Origin: Rheinheimera hassiensis
GTDB lineage: Bacteria > Pseudomonadota > Gammaproteobacteria > Enterobacterales > Alteromonadaceae
Length of the DNA stretch: 64,000 bases
Reading direction: 5' to 3'
Assembly: GCF_022436675.1 (NCBI RefSeq)
Contig: NZ_JAKUJZ010000003.1
Coordinates: forward strand, 198,226-262,225
This document shows, piece after piece, positions 8,952 through 18,009 of this stretch (positions within the stretch are counted from its first letter, which is position 1; every line of letters starts with the position of its first letter). The notes beneath the pieces are model-generated. The model made no database searches. It was not told the DNA's origin and was given only the letters and a program-made list of their open reading frames with translations. The position numbers and the translations under genes are program-made.

Positions 8952-9965
8952 ATGTATCAACTGAATACATTGTCGCTCAGGGACGAGCAAGCAGTGGCGT
9001 GGGATAATTTTGTAACAGCCAGTGACGAAGCAACCTTTTTTCATTTATCTGGCTGGCAACAAATTATTGCCGATGCCGGTCATCGTTGTTATTACCTGTA
9101 TGCGAGCAAAAATAACCAGATTGTCGGTGTGCTGCCGCTGGCCCGCGTTAAAAGCATGCTATTTGGTGATGCGCTGGTATCTACGCCATTTTGTGTTTAT
9201 GGCGGTGCGGTTGGTGAACCGGCCGTTAAACGCTTTTTGGAACAGGAAGCAGTAAAGCTTGCCACTTCCTTACAGGTAAAACATATTGAACTGCGTTATA
9301 AAACTTTGCAGGACAACGATTTTACCACCCGCAGCCAGCATGCTTACTTTGCTTGTGAACTGGCTGAAACAGCCGAGCAGATCCTGGCTAACGTAAAGAA
9401 AAAGCAACGTGCGGTTATCCGTCATGCGTTAAACGAGCCCTTGCAGCATACTCTGGATACAAACCCAACCGATTTTTACCAAACCTATTCAGAAAGCGTA
9501 CGCAATCTGGGTACTCCGGTATTCAGTAAAGCCTTTTTCCAAAAAATCATGCAGGTGTTTCCCGAGCAGACTGAAATTCTGACCGTACGTAAAGATCAGC
9601 AAGCGGTATCCTCAGTGCTGAGTTTTTATTATAAAGGTGAAGTGTTGCCTTATTATGGCGGCGGCATCAGTGAAGCTAAATCACTAAAAAGTAATGATTA
9701 TATGTACTACCAACTGATGTGCCACGCCAGGCTGGATAAAAACTGTCACCGTTACGATTTTGGCCGCAGTAAACTGGACTCTGGTGCCTATCAGTATAAA
9801 AAACATTGGGGCATGGAGGCGACAGAACTGCATTATCAGTATAAGTTGATCACCGCCCAACAATTGCCGAACCTGAGCCCTAATAATCCGAAATATCAGC
9901 TGTTTATCCGGCTATGGCAAAAGCTGCCGCTGTCAGTAAGCCAGTGGATTGGACCCGCCCTGTAG
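8952..9965 (+). CDS. FemAB-family XrtA-associated acyltransferase (TIGR03019)
   Basis: A 337-residue protein of two GNAT-like halves, as in FemA/FemB peptidyltransferases. The tail has VLPYYGGGISEAKSLKSNDYMYY and RYDFGRSKLDSGAYQYKKHWG, typical of the family in XrtA loci. Relatives transfer an aminoacyl or acyl group; the donor and acceptor here are unknown. It begins 15 nt after the deacetylase with AAGGGAACCGG ahead of the ATG. Confidence 0.9.
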   Translation: MYQLNTLSLRDEQAVAWDNFVTASDEATFFHLSGWQQIIADAGHRCYYLYASKNNQIVGVLPLARVKSMLFGDALVSTPFCVYGGAVGEPAVKRFLEQEAVKLATSLQVKHIELRYKTLQDNDFTTRSQHAYFACELAETAEQILANVKKKQRAVIRHALNEPLQHTLDTNPTDFYQTYSESVRNLGTPVFSKAFFQKIMQVFPEQTEILTVRKDQQAVSSVLSFYYKGEVLPYYGGGISEAKSLKSNDYMYYQLMCHARLDKNCHRYDFGRSKLDSGAYQYKKHWGMEATELHYQYKLITAQQLPNLSPNNPKYQLFIRLWQKLPLSVSQWIGPAL

Positions 9966-9976
9966 AGGTACCTTGG

Positions 9977-11197
9977 ATGACAGCCCCTAAACCGGACTTG
10001 TTGTTACTGGTACACCGAATTCCTTATCCGCCCAATAAGGGCGATAAAATCCGCTCATTTAATTTAATGAAAGCGCTAAGCCAGCATTACACGGTACATT
10101 TGGGCTGTTTTATCGATGATCCTTTTGACAATCAGTATATAGATACCCTCAGCCAGTGGTGCGCTACCGTTTTTTGCGTAAGCCAAGCCAAGTGGCGGGC
10201 AAAGCTTTGCGCTTTGAGCGGTTTTATTACGAATCAGGCGATTACCCTGCCCTACTATTTCAGCTTCGCGATGGCGGCCTGGGTAAACGCCACGATTAAC
10301 ACCCACAAGATCAAAAAGGTACTGGTGTACTCATCTTCTATGGCTCAGTACGTTGATAAAACCGAATATCAGCCATTGAGCCGGGTTATAGACTTTGTTG
10401 ATATTGATTCAGATAAATGGCGCCAGTACGCCGAGAAATCCCGCGGCCTAAAACGCTGGTTTTATCAGCGCGAAGCCAGATTGCTGCTGCAATACGAAAA
10501 ACACATTTGTCAGCGCTTTAACAGCAGCCTGTTTGTGTCTGACGATGAAGCCTGTGCCTTTCGGGCCATGCTGCCTGCTGAGCTGCAACACAAAGTGCAT
10601 AGCGTGTTAAATGGGGTGGATACCGACTATTTTTCGCCTGAAACTCCAGCGTGCAAGACAGAACAAACTTTGCCTGAGCAATATATTGTATTTACCGGCG
10701 CCATGGATTATTGGGCCAATGTAGATGCCGTATGCTGGTTTTGCCAAAATATCTGGCCACGGCTTAAACAGCTGTATCCGCAGCTACATTTTGTCATAGT
10801 AGGTGGAAAACCCAGTGCTGAAGTGCGGGTCCTTAGCCAACAGGCCGGTGTCATTGTTACCGGGCGCGTAGATGACGTGCGACCTTATATTAGCCATGCC
10901 CGCTTTGCCGTAGCGCCAATGCTGATAGCGCGTGGTATTCAAAACAAAGTGCTTGAAGCTATGGCGATGAATAAAGCGGTAGTTTGTAGTGGCATGGCCA
11001 TGGAGGGCATTAATGCCCCAGCTAGCGAAGATGCCGTGATTGCTGAGGGTATAGAGGGCTTTATCCGTGCTTGCAAACGACAGTTGGACCGACCTTCAGC
11101 GCCCTCTGCCAACCGGCAATGGATTTTACAGCATTTTACCTGGCAACAAACGTTAGTACGGTTAAACAGTTTTATCCATCCGGAGTTGTCTGTATGA
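9977..11197 (+). CDS. XrtA-system GT4 glycosyltransferase (TIGR03087 type)
   Basis: A 406-residue GT-B fold glycosyltransferase. The N-terminal domain opens LLLVHRIPYPPNKGDKIRSF, the signature of this XrtA subfamily. The C-terminal nucleotide-sugar domain has VFTGAMDYWANVDAV, FVIVGGKPS and QNKVLEAMAMNKAVV. The ATG at 9977 has GAGGT 8 nt upstream; longer frame extensions overlap the FemAB gene without a ribosome site. Its stop overlaps the exosortase start (ATGA at 11194). Confidence 0.93.
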   Translation: MTAPKPDLLLLVHRIPYPPNKGDKIRSFNLMKALSQHYTVHLGCFIDDPFDNQYIDTLSQWCATVFCVSQAKWRAKLCALSGFITNQAITLPYYFSFAMAAWVNATINTHKIKKVLVYSSSMAQYVDKTEYQPLSRVIDFVDIDSDKWRQYAEKSRGLKRWFYQREARLLLQYEKHICQRFNSSLFVSDDEACAFRAMLPAELQHKVHSVLNGVDTDYFSPETPACKTEQTLPEQYIVFTGAMDYWANVDAVCWFCQNIWPRLKQLYPQLHFVIVGGKPSAEVRVLSQQAGVIVTGRVDDVRPYISHARFAVAPMLIARGIQNKVLEAMAMNKAVVCSGMAMEGINAPASEDAVIAEGIEGFIRACKRQLDRPSAPSANRQWILQHFTWQQTLVRLNSFIHPELSV

Positions 11198-12657
11198 CGG
11201 CCCTTAACCGCCAGGCGAACATGTTGCTGCTTGCTGTTATCAGCCTGGCTTATGTCATGCTATACGGCTCAACCTGGCTGGATATGGAACGGGTATGGCG
11301 CAGCTCTGCAACTTATAATCATTGCTATCTGATTCTGCCTATTTGCCTGTATTTTTTTTACCGCGCCAAAACACCGCTTATCACGTCATCAGCCCCCGGT
11401 TACTGGCTATGGCTGCCTGCAATTGGCTTAATATTACTGCAACTGATTTGGTTATTTGGCTACGCGGCTGATATTGCCCTGCTGATGCATATTGCCGCCG
11501 TGATGTCGCTGCAGGCGCTGTTATGGCTTGCTTTTGGTAATACCAACAGCCGCTTGCATTGGTTTGCCATCGCATACCTGATTTTTCTGGTGCCTTTTGG
11601 CGAAGAGTTGTCACCGTTTTTACAGAACATTACCGCCGATCTCACCGTAGTTATGTTGCAGGTTGTCAATATTCCGGTCTATCGCGAGGGGCTTTATCTC
11701 GCCACTCCGGTAGGTTTATTTGAAGTGGCAGAAGCCTGTTCGGGCTTACGCTTTCTTATTGCATCCCTGGCTATTTCAGCGCTATTTGCGTACTTGCACT
11801 ACAACAAAATCTGGAAGCAAATCAGCTTCGTCGTGTTTATGGCCTTGTTGTCGGTACTGGCAAATGGTGTACGCGCTTTTATGCTGGTTTACATTGGTGA
11901 AAAAACCGATATGCGCTTTGGTTTTGGCGCCGATCATTATCTGTATGGCTGGTTATTTTTCGGCCTGGTGTTAATGGCCGGTTTCTGGCTGGGGGCAAGG
12001 TTTTCAGATCCTACCCAGCAACTTGAACGGCGCAGCAAACAGCATTTTAATTTACAAACCAAGCCATCAATGTTGTTTCTGGCCACTGCAATTATTGCGC
12101 TAACCCTGAGCTACCGCTTGTCGTTAAACGTGATGGCAGAGCCCACTGCAGTAAATAACCTTACCATGCCTTTTACCAGTCAGCCGGTAGAAAAAAGTAA
12201 CTGGGGTATCAATTTTATAAACAGTCTGGCCCACAGCCATGCTCAGGATAATGTAGGAACCGAATATTTCGTTGCCCGTTACGGTAATAAGCAACAAAAT
12301 GGTGAGTTGATTAACTGGCAGAACAACCTGTTTGATAAACAACGCTGGCAGGTACAGCAGCGTATTACCGGTGCCGATAGTGCCATATTGCAGCTAAGAA
12401 GCCTGACGAATGAACACCGCACTGTATTGTACTGGTATCAGATTGACGAACAACGGGCAGTACCGGAGCTGGAAGTAAAAGTACGTCAGGCATTGAGTTA
12501 CCTGGCGGATGATCAGTCCAGTGCTTATATTTTTGCAGTATCAGTTAAAGGTAAAGCCTCAGAACAAAACCTGGCAGTGTTACAACAAGCCGCAGCCTTA
12601 TTATCACAAACCAGAACTAATACAGAGCAGGCCGTTGCCGGAGCTAAGCATGACTGA
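11194..12657 (+). CDS. xrtA: Exosortase A (XrtA/EpsH) with fused EpsI domain
   Basis: A 487-residue integral membrane cysteine protease/transpeptidase that processes PEP-CTERM proteins. The conserved active-site residues are all present: Cys182 in VAEACSGLRFL, Arg227 in LANGVRAFMLVY and His248 in GADHYLYGW. The first 300 residues form about eight membrane helices. After residue 325 a soluble periplasmic EpsI-type domain follows (PFTSQPVEKSNWGINF onward), the usual XrtA fusion. The ATG at 11194 overlaps the preceding stop by 4 nt and has CGGAG upstream; a longer frame start at 11071 lies inside the glycosyltransferase gene. A likely substrate is the PEP-CTERM protein at 47.6 kb. Confidence 0.97.
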   Translation: MTALNRQANMLLLAVISLAYVMLYGSTWLDMERVWRSSATYNHCYLILPICLYFFYRAKTPLITSSAPGYWLWLPAIGLILLQLIWLFGYAADIALLMHIAAVMSLQALLWLAFGNTNSRLHWFAIAYLIFLVPFGEELSPFLQNITADLTVVMLQVVNIPVYREGLYLATPVGLFEVAEACSGLRFLIASLAISALFAYLHYNKIWKQISFVVFMALLSVLANGVRAFMLVYIGEKTDMRFGFGADHYLYGWLFFGLVLMAGFWLGARFSDPTQQLERRSKQHFNLQTKPSMLFLATAIIALTLSYRLSLNVMAEPTAVNNLTMPFTSQPVEKSNWGINFINSLAHSHAQDNVGTEYFVARYGNKQQNGELINWQNNLFDKQRWQVQQRITGADSAILQLRSLTNEHRTVLYWYQIDEQRAVPELEVKVRQALSYLADDQSSAYIFAVSVKGKASEQNLAVLQQAAALLSQTRTNTEQAVAGAKHD

Positions 12658-13807
12658 GCGCCAGCAACAATCGGTGCATATTGCCCATCTTGTCTGGCAC
12701 TTTAGCACCGGCGGTCTGGAAAATGGCCTGGTTAACCTGATAAACCATTTACCGCAGGACAGATTTCGCCACAGTATTGTCACGCTAACCGGCCACGACC
12801 CGCAGTTTGTAACACGCATCAAAACCAATAATGTCAGCCTGCACTGTCTGGACAAAACCGAAGGCCATGACTGGGGCACATTTAGCCGGTTAAATACACT
12901 GTTGCAAAATCTGCAGCCAGACATACTGCACAGCCGCAACCTGGCAACACTTGAATTGCAGGTTGTTGGTTGGTGGCGCAAAGTGCCAATACGTTTGCAT
13001 GGAGAACACGGCTGGGACAGCCATGATATCGGCGGCTGTAACAAAAAGAACCGCCTGATACGCCGTGTATTTAAACGCTTTGTTCAGCGCTTTATTTGTT
13101 TGTCATCTGAAGCGGAACATTATCTGACCGATATTATAAAACTGGACAAAAACCGGGTTGAACGTATTTGCAACGGTGTAGAAACCACCAAATACGCCAA
13201 TGCCACGCCTGCAGAGCTGTCGCTACCACCGGGCACTACGTCGCTTACCCCGGTTGTTTTTGCTACGGTGGGCCGCCTGGCCAGTGTTAAGAATCAGGCA
13301 TTGTTGCTGCACGCCTATAGTTTGCTGCTGCGCCAGTATCCACAGTACAGTACAGAAAGTGCATTGATTATTGTCGGTGACGGCCCCTGCCGGCAAGAGC
13401 TTGAGCAACTGCGCGATACCTTGCAGTTAGACGCTCAGGTAGTATTTACCGGCAACCGGCAGGATATTCCACAGCTAATGCAACGCTTTGATGTATTTGT
13501 GCTGCCCTCACTGGCAGAAGGTATTTCCAATACGTTACTCGAGGCCATGGCAGCCGGTACACCGGTTATTGCCACCGCAGTGGGCGGCAACCCCGATTTA
13601 TTGCCAGCAGCGCTGCTTGATACTAATCTGGTGGCATCAGATAACCCGCAGCAGTTATCAAGCGCCATGCTGCGCTATCTACAACAGCGCGATGCGCTGA
13701 CTTATGACGCAAAACTGGTAAAAAACCATTGCCATCAGCACTTTAGTATAGATACGATGGTACAGCGATATCAAAAGCTTTATGAAATGACAAGGATGCA
13801 GAGTTAA
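12650..13807 (+). CDS. XrtA-system GT4 glycosyltransferase (TIGR03088 type)
   Basis: A 385-residue GT4 enzyme. The N-terminus IAHLVWHFSTGGLENGLVNL is the subfamily signature. The C-terminal domain carries FATVGRLASVKNQ, IIVGDGPCRQELEQL and LPSLAEGISNTLLEAMAAG, with the EGxxNxxLEAMA donor-binding motif. It starts at the ATG at 12650 with CGGAG 7 nt upstream and overlaps the XrtA stop by 8 nt. A start far upstream at 12509 would overlap XrtA by about 150 nt with no ribosome site. Confidence 0.93.
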   Translation: MTERQQQSVHIAHLVWHFSTGGLENGLVNLINHLPQDRFRHSIVTLTGHDPQFVTRIKTNNVSLHCLDKTEGHDWGTFSRLNTLLQNLQPDILHSRNLATLELQVVGWWRKVPIRLHGEHGWDSHDIGGCNKKNRLIRRVFKRFVQRFICLSSEAEHYLTDIIKLDKNRVERICNGVETTKYANATPAELSLPPGTTSLTPVVFATVGRLASVKNQALLLHAYSLLLRQYPQYSTESALIIVGDGPCRQELEQLRDTLQLDAQVVFTGNRQDIPQLMQRFDVFVLPSLAEGISNTLLEAMAAGTPVIATAVGGNPDLLPAALLDTNLVASDNPQQLSSAMLRYLQQRDALTYDAKLVKNHCHQHFSIDTMVQRYQKLYEMTRMQS

Positions 13808-13809
13808 CC

Positions 13810-15705
13810 ATGTGTGGTATAGCAGGAATTTATCAGCTGAAAACCCAGGCTACGCCTGATCCTAAAGTTCTGGCCAAAATGAACGACAGCCAGCGGCACC
13901 GCGGGCCCGATGCCGGAGATTACTTTTTTCAGCCTACGGTTGGCCTGGCACACCGCCGGTTATCGATTATAGATATTGCCGGTAGCCCGCAGCCCATGCA
14001 AAGTGCCAATGCGCTGGCCTGTATTGTGTTTAACGGCGAAATATACAACTACCGCGAACTGCGCCAGGAATTGCTTGGCAAGGGCTATCAGTTTAATACC
14101 AACGGCGATACCGAAACCATTCTTAATGCCTGGCTGGAATGGGGCGAAGACTGCGTGCATCACCTGCGCGGTATGTTTGCGTTTGCTATCTGGGATAACA
14201 GCCGCCAGTGCCTGTTTCTGGCACGTGATCGCCTAGGCATTAAACCACTGTTTTACTCGCTGCTTGATGATGGCCAGTTTATTTTTGGCTCAGAGCTTAA
14301 AGTGTTGCGCAACCATCCGGATTTTATTACCACGCTGCGCGACAGCACTATCGAAGATTATTTCAGCTTTGGCTATATTCCAGAGCCTTACACTATTTAC
14401 CAGCATAGCTATAAACTGGCGCCGGGCCATACGTTATTGTTGCAGCACGGCCAGACCAGGCTGAGCGAACCCAAGCAATACTGGGATGTACCCACGCAGT
14501 GGCAACATGCTGTAACGGAGCAAGAACTGAGCGCAGAGCTGATCACAAGATTTCGTGAAGCAGTGGATATTCGGCTGGTAGCAGAAGTGCCGCTGGGCGC
14601 CTTTTTATCCGGCGGTGTCGATTCAAGCGCTGTTGTTGCCATGATGGCTGGCCTGCAAAGTGATCCGGTTAACACCTGCTCTATCGGTTTTGACAGCCCA
14701 CAGTTTAATGAAACCGAGTTTGCCCGTCAGGTTGCCGCGCGTTATAACACCAATCACCATGAAAATATCGTTAGCCAGAATGATTTTGAACTGTTGGATC
14801 AACTGGCAGATTTATACGACGAACCTTATGCCGACAGCTCTGCAATACCTACCTACCGTGTGTGCCAGATGGCACGCCAGCATGTTACGGTGGCATTGAG
14901 CGGTGATGGCGCCGACGAGTTGTTTGCCGGCTATCGCCGCTATAAGCTGCACCTGAATGAAGAACGTTTTCGTAACTGGCTGCCTCTGGCAATAAGAAAG
15001 CCGGTTTTTGGTTTGCTGGGTAAGATTTACCCTAAACTGGATTGGGCTCCACGCTTTTTACGCGCAAAAACCACCTTTCAGTCATTGGCGATGGACACCG
15101 TTGCCGGTTACCACAACTCTATTGCCATTTTACGCCAGGATCAGCGCGACAGGCTGTTTTCACCAGCGTTTAAGCAGCGCCTTAACGGTTATAGTTCACT
15201 GGAGGTGTTTCGCCGCCACGGAGCCAAAGTAAAACATCTGGACCCGATGAAAATAGCCCAGTATCTGGATATGAAAACCTATCTGGTAGGCGATATTCTG
15301 ACCAAAGTAGACCGCGCCTCCATGGCTCACTCGCTTGAAGTGCGGGTGCCCTTTTTAGACCACAAATTTGTAGAGTGGGCCTTTACCGCCGAATCTGGCG
15401 CTAATTTGCAAAATGGCGTGGGTAAATTCTCGCTGAAAAAAGCACTGGAACCGCATTTGCCGGATGATGTGCTGTATCGGAAAAAAATGGGCTTTGCAGT
15501 TCCGCTGGCCGAATGGTTTCGCGGCCCGTTGCAGCAAAAGCTGCAGGATAAGTTACTGTCCGACGTAATGATTAACAGCGGCTACTTTAATGTTGCCGAG
15601 CTAAAACAGCTGATTGACGATCATAAACGCGCACTAAAAGATAACAGCGCCGCACTATGGACACTGCTGATGTTTGCCGCCTTCCTGGAGCGCAACAGCA
15701 AATGA
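13810..15705 (+). CDS. XrtA-system glutamine amidotransferase, asparagine synthase type (TIGR03108)
   Basis: A 631-residue class B asparagine-synthase-like enzyme. The N-terminal class II glutaminase begins MCGIAGIYQL, with the nucleophile Cys2 exposed after Met removal. The synthetase domain has the ATP/PPi loop SGGVDSS at residues 267-273 and the later motif ALSGDGADELFAGYRRY. It should amidate a carboxylate, probably a uronic acid of the polysaccharide or an amino-acid substituent (inference). It starts 2 nt after the previous stop. It is the intact counterpart of the Cys-less homologue at 25.1 kb. Confidence 0.94.
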   Translation: MCGIAGIYQLKTQATPDPKVLAKMNDSQRHRGPDAGDYFFQPTVGLAHRRLSIIDIAGSPQPMQSANALACIVFNGEIYNYRELRQELLGKGYQFNTNGDTETILNAWLEWGEDCVHHLRGMFAFAIWDNSRQCLFLARDRLGIKPLFYSLLDDGQFIFGSELKVLRNHPDFITTLRDSTIEDYFSFGYIPEPYTIYQHSYKLAPGHTLLLQHGQTRLSEPKQYWDVPTQWQHAVTEQELSAELITRFREAVDIRLVAEVPLGAFLSGGVDSSAVVAMMAGLQSDPVNTCSIGFDSPQFNETEFARQVAARYNTNHHENIVSQNDFELLDQLADLYDEPYADSSAIPTYRVCQMARQHVTVALSGDGADELFAGYRRYKLHLNEERFRNWLPLAIRKPVFGLLGKIYPKLDWAPRFLRAKTTFQSLAMDTVAGYHNSIAILRQDQRDRLFSPAFKQRLNGYSSLEVFRRHGAKVKHLDPMKIAQYLDMKTYLVGDILTKVDRASMAHSLEVRVPFLDHKFVEWAFTAESGANLQNGVGKFSLKKALEPHLPDDVLYRKKMGFAVPLAEWFRGPLQQKLQDKLLSDVMINSGYFNVAELKQLIDDHKRALKDNSAALWTLLMFAAFLERNSK

Positions 15706-16907
15706 AGATCCTGCATATTTTTGATCATTCTTTGCCATTACACAGTGGTTACACTTTTCGTTCACGCGCTATTTTGCAGCAACAACGTAAACTCGGCTAC
15801 CAGACATGCCATGTTACCAGCCCGAAACATCCAACCGAGGAGCAAGGTACAGAACAAGCCGAAGGCTTCAGCTTTTACCGCACCCTGCCCTACAGCAGCT
15901 GGTTTTGGCGCTTACCGGTGTTAAAAGAGCTGGCCGTGGTACTGGCGCTGAAAAAGCGCATTTTGCAAATTATTAGCCAGGAAAAGCCCGACGTATTACA
16001 TGCTCATTCACCGGCACTAAACGGCCTGGCCGCGTTATGGGCTGCAAAAAAAGCCAACCTGCCGGTGGTATATGAAATACGCGCATTTTGGGAAGATGCT
16101 GCAGTTGATCATGGTACCTGCGCAGAAGGCGACCTGCGCTACAACATGACGCAATCGCTGGAAACCCACGTAGCGAAAAAAGCGGATGCTGTTACCACTA
16201 TTTGTGAAGGCTTAAGACAGGATTTGGTTAGCAGGGGTATCAGTGCAGACAAAATAACCGTGATCCCTAATGCCGTTGACCCGGAGCAGTTTCAGCTTAT
16301 CCGTGAAAAAAACACGGCGCTGGAGTTACAGTTTAAACTGAAAAACAAGCCGGTATTAGGTTTCCTTGGCTCGTTTTACGCCTATGAAGGTTTAGACCTG
16401 TTGATCAAAGCCCTGCCATTGATCCGCAAGAAAGTGCCAAACGCTATGCTATTGCTGGTTGGTGGCGGGCCACAACAAGAGGCGTTGCAGCAGCTGATTA
16501 GCGAGCTTCAACTTAATGACGCTGTGATTATGCCTGGGCGGGTGCCACACAGCGATGTCATGCAGTATTACAGCCTGGTCGATTTACTGGTGTATCCTCG
16601 CAAAGCCATGCGCTTAACCGAGCTGGTAACACCACTAAAACCCCTGGAAGCCATGGCGCAAGGTATGATGTTACTGGCATCTGACGTTGGCGGCCATTTA
16701 GAGCTGATTGAACATGCCAAAACCGGCTGGTTATTTCAGCGCGATAATATTGATGATCTGGCAGAGCAAGCTGTAAGAGCATTAAAAAACTTCAGTACCA
16801 ACGACAGCATTATTGATAATGCGCTGCATTTTATCCAGACAGAGCGTAACTGGGCGGTATCTGTAGGCCGCTATACTGATATTTATACGAGGCTGGCTCG
16901 TGTCTGA
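15702..16907 (+). CDS. XrtA-system GT4 glycosyltransferase (TIGR04063 type)
   Basis: A 401-residue GT-B glycosyltransferase. The N-terminus MKILHIFDHSLPLHSGYTFR is a hallmark of this XrtA subfamily. Donor-domain motifs include VLGFLGSFYAYEGLDLL, LLLVGGGPQQ and LKPLEAMAQGMMLLASDVGG. The ATG at 15702 overlaps the amidotransferase stop (ATGA), implying coupled translation. Confidence 0.93.
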   Translation: MKILHIFDHSLPLHSGYTFRSRAILQQQRKLGYQTCHVTSPKHPTEEQGTEQAEGFSFYRTLPYSSWFWRLPVLKELAVVLALKKRILQIISQEKPDVLHAHSPALNGLAALWAAKKANLPVVYEIRAFWEDAAVDHGTCAEGDLRYNMTQSLETHVAKKADAVTTICEGLRQDLVSRGISADKITVIPNAVDPEQFQLIREKNTALELQFKLKNKPVLGFLGSFYAYEGLDLLIKALPLIRKKVPNAMLLLVGGGPQQEALQQLISELQLNDAVIMPGRVPHSDVMQYYSLVDLLVYPRKAMRLTELVTPLKPLEAMAQGMMLLASDVGGHLELIEHAKTGWLFQRDNIDDLAEQAVRALKNFSTNDSIIDNALHFIQTERNWAVSVGRYTDIYTRLARV

Positions 16908-18009
16908 TAGCGTAAACAACATGCATATCTGTCTGGTGGGCCCTATTCCGCCGCCAGCTGGCGGCATGGCAAACCAAACCCGGCAACTCAAAGCACTGTT
17001 GCAACAAGATGGCGCTACCGTTGAACTGGTTGCGGTAAACGCGCCTTATCGCCCGGCATTTGCTGGCCGCATTATTGGGCTGCGGGCTCTGTTCAGACTA
17101 GTACCTTATATCATTAACCTGTATCAGGCCGTTGGCAGAGCGCAAGTAGTGCATATAATGGCTAATTCTGGCTGGTCATGGCATTTATTTGCCGCACCGG
17201 CTATCTGGATAAGTTACCTGCGCCGCACACCGGTTATTGTGAATTACCGCGGCGGACACGCCGAAACCTTTTTTGCTAGCAGTTGGCGCAAAGTGCAGTT
17301 CTCGCTGCGCCACGCCAGTGCCGTGCTGGTTCCTTCTGCTTTTTTGCAGCTGGTGTTTGCCAGCTATGATCAGCCATCTGAAATCGTACCCAATATTCTT
17401 GATCATACGCTGTTTTATCCAGCCACAGCGCCCAAAGCAGAGCCGGTAACAGCACCACATTTTATTGTTACCCGTAATCTCGAAGCCATTTACGATGTCG
17501 CTACCGCACTAAAAGCATTTGAGCTAATTTATCAGCAGTATCCACAGGCAAAGTTAACCATTGCCGGTACCGGCCCTTTGTTAGCCCAGTTACAGCAACA
17601 GGTGCAACAAAGCGGCTTAACTCAGGCGGTGAGCTTTGCCGGGCGGCTCGACACCACACAAATGGCCGAGCTGTACCGCAATGCCGATATTATGCTAAAC
17701 AGCAGCCTGGTCGATAACTCCCCCAATTCAGTTATTGAAGCCATGGCCTGCGGTGTGCCGGTAATAAGCACTAATGTTGGCGGTATTCCACGTTTAGTAA
17801 CAGATAAAACTGATGCTCTGCTGACAGAGCCGGGCGATTATCAGGCGATGTTTACCTATGCACAACAGCTACTGGCTTCACCGGAGCTGCGCCAGCAATT
17901 AGTGCAAAATGGCCTGCTAAACAGCAGTCGCTTTCATTGGCACATTGTGGGCAGCCAATTAGCCGGACATTACAATACGGCAATACGCGCTATGGAGCAC
18001 CCGGTATGA
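16900..18009 (+). CDS. GT4 glycosyltransferase
   Basis: A 369-residue GT4 glycosyltransferase. It opens HICLVGPIPPPAGGMANQT, with a glycine-rich acceptor-domain loop, and has the donor-site region NSPNSVIEAMACGVPVISTNVGG. The best start is GTG at 16900, which has GAGG 7 nt before it and overlaps the previous gene by 8 nt; an ATG at 16921 has no ribosome site. Fourth GT4 enzyme of the run; the sugar specificity cannot be read from sequence. Confidence 0.9.
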   Translation: MSDSVNNMHICLVGPIPPPAGGMANQTRQLKALLQQDGATVELVAVNAPYRPAFAGRIIGLRALFRLVPYIINLYQAVGRAQVVHIMANSGWSWHLFAAPAIWISYLRRTPVIVNYRGGHAETFFASSWRKVQFSLRHASAVLVPSAFLQLVFASYDQPSEIVPNILDHTLFYPATAPKAEPVTAPHFIVTRNLEAIYDVATALKAFELIYQQYPQAKLTIAGTGPLLAQLQQQVQQSGLTQAVSFAGRLDTTQMAELYRNADIMLNSSLVDNSPNSVIEAMACGVPVISTNVGGIPRLVTDKTDALLTEPGDYQAMFTYAQQLLASPELRQQLVQNGLLNSSRFHWHIVGSQLAGHYNTAIRAMEHPV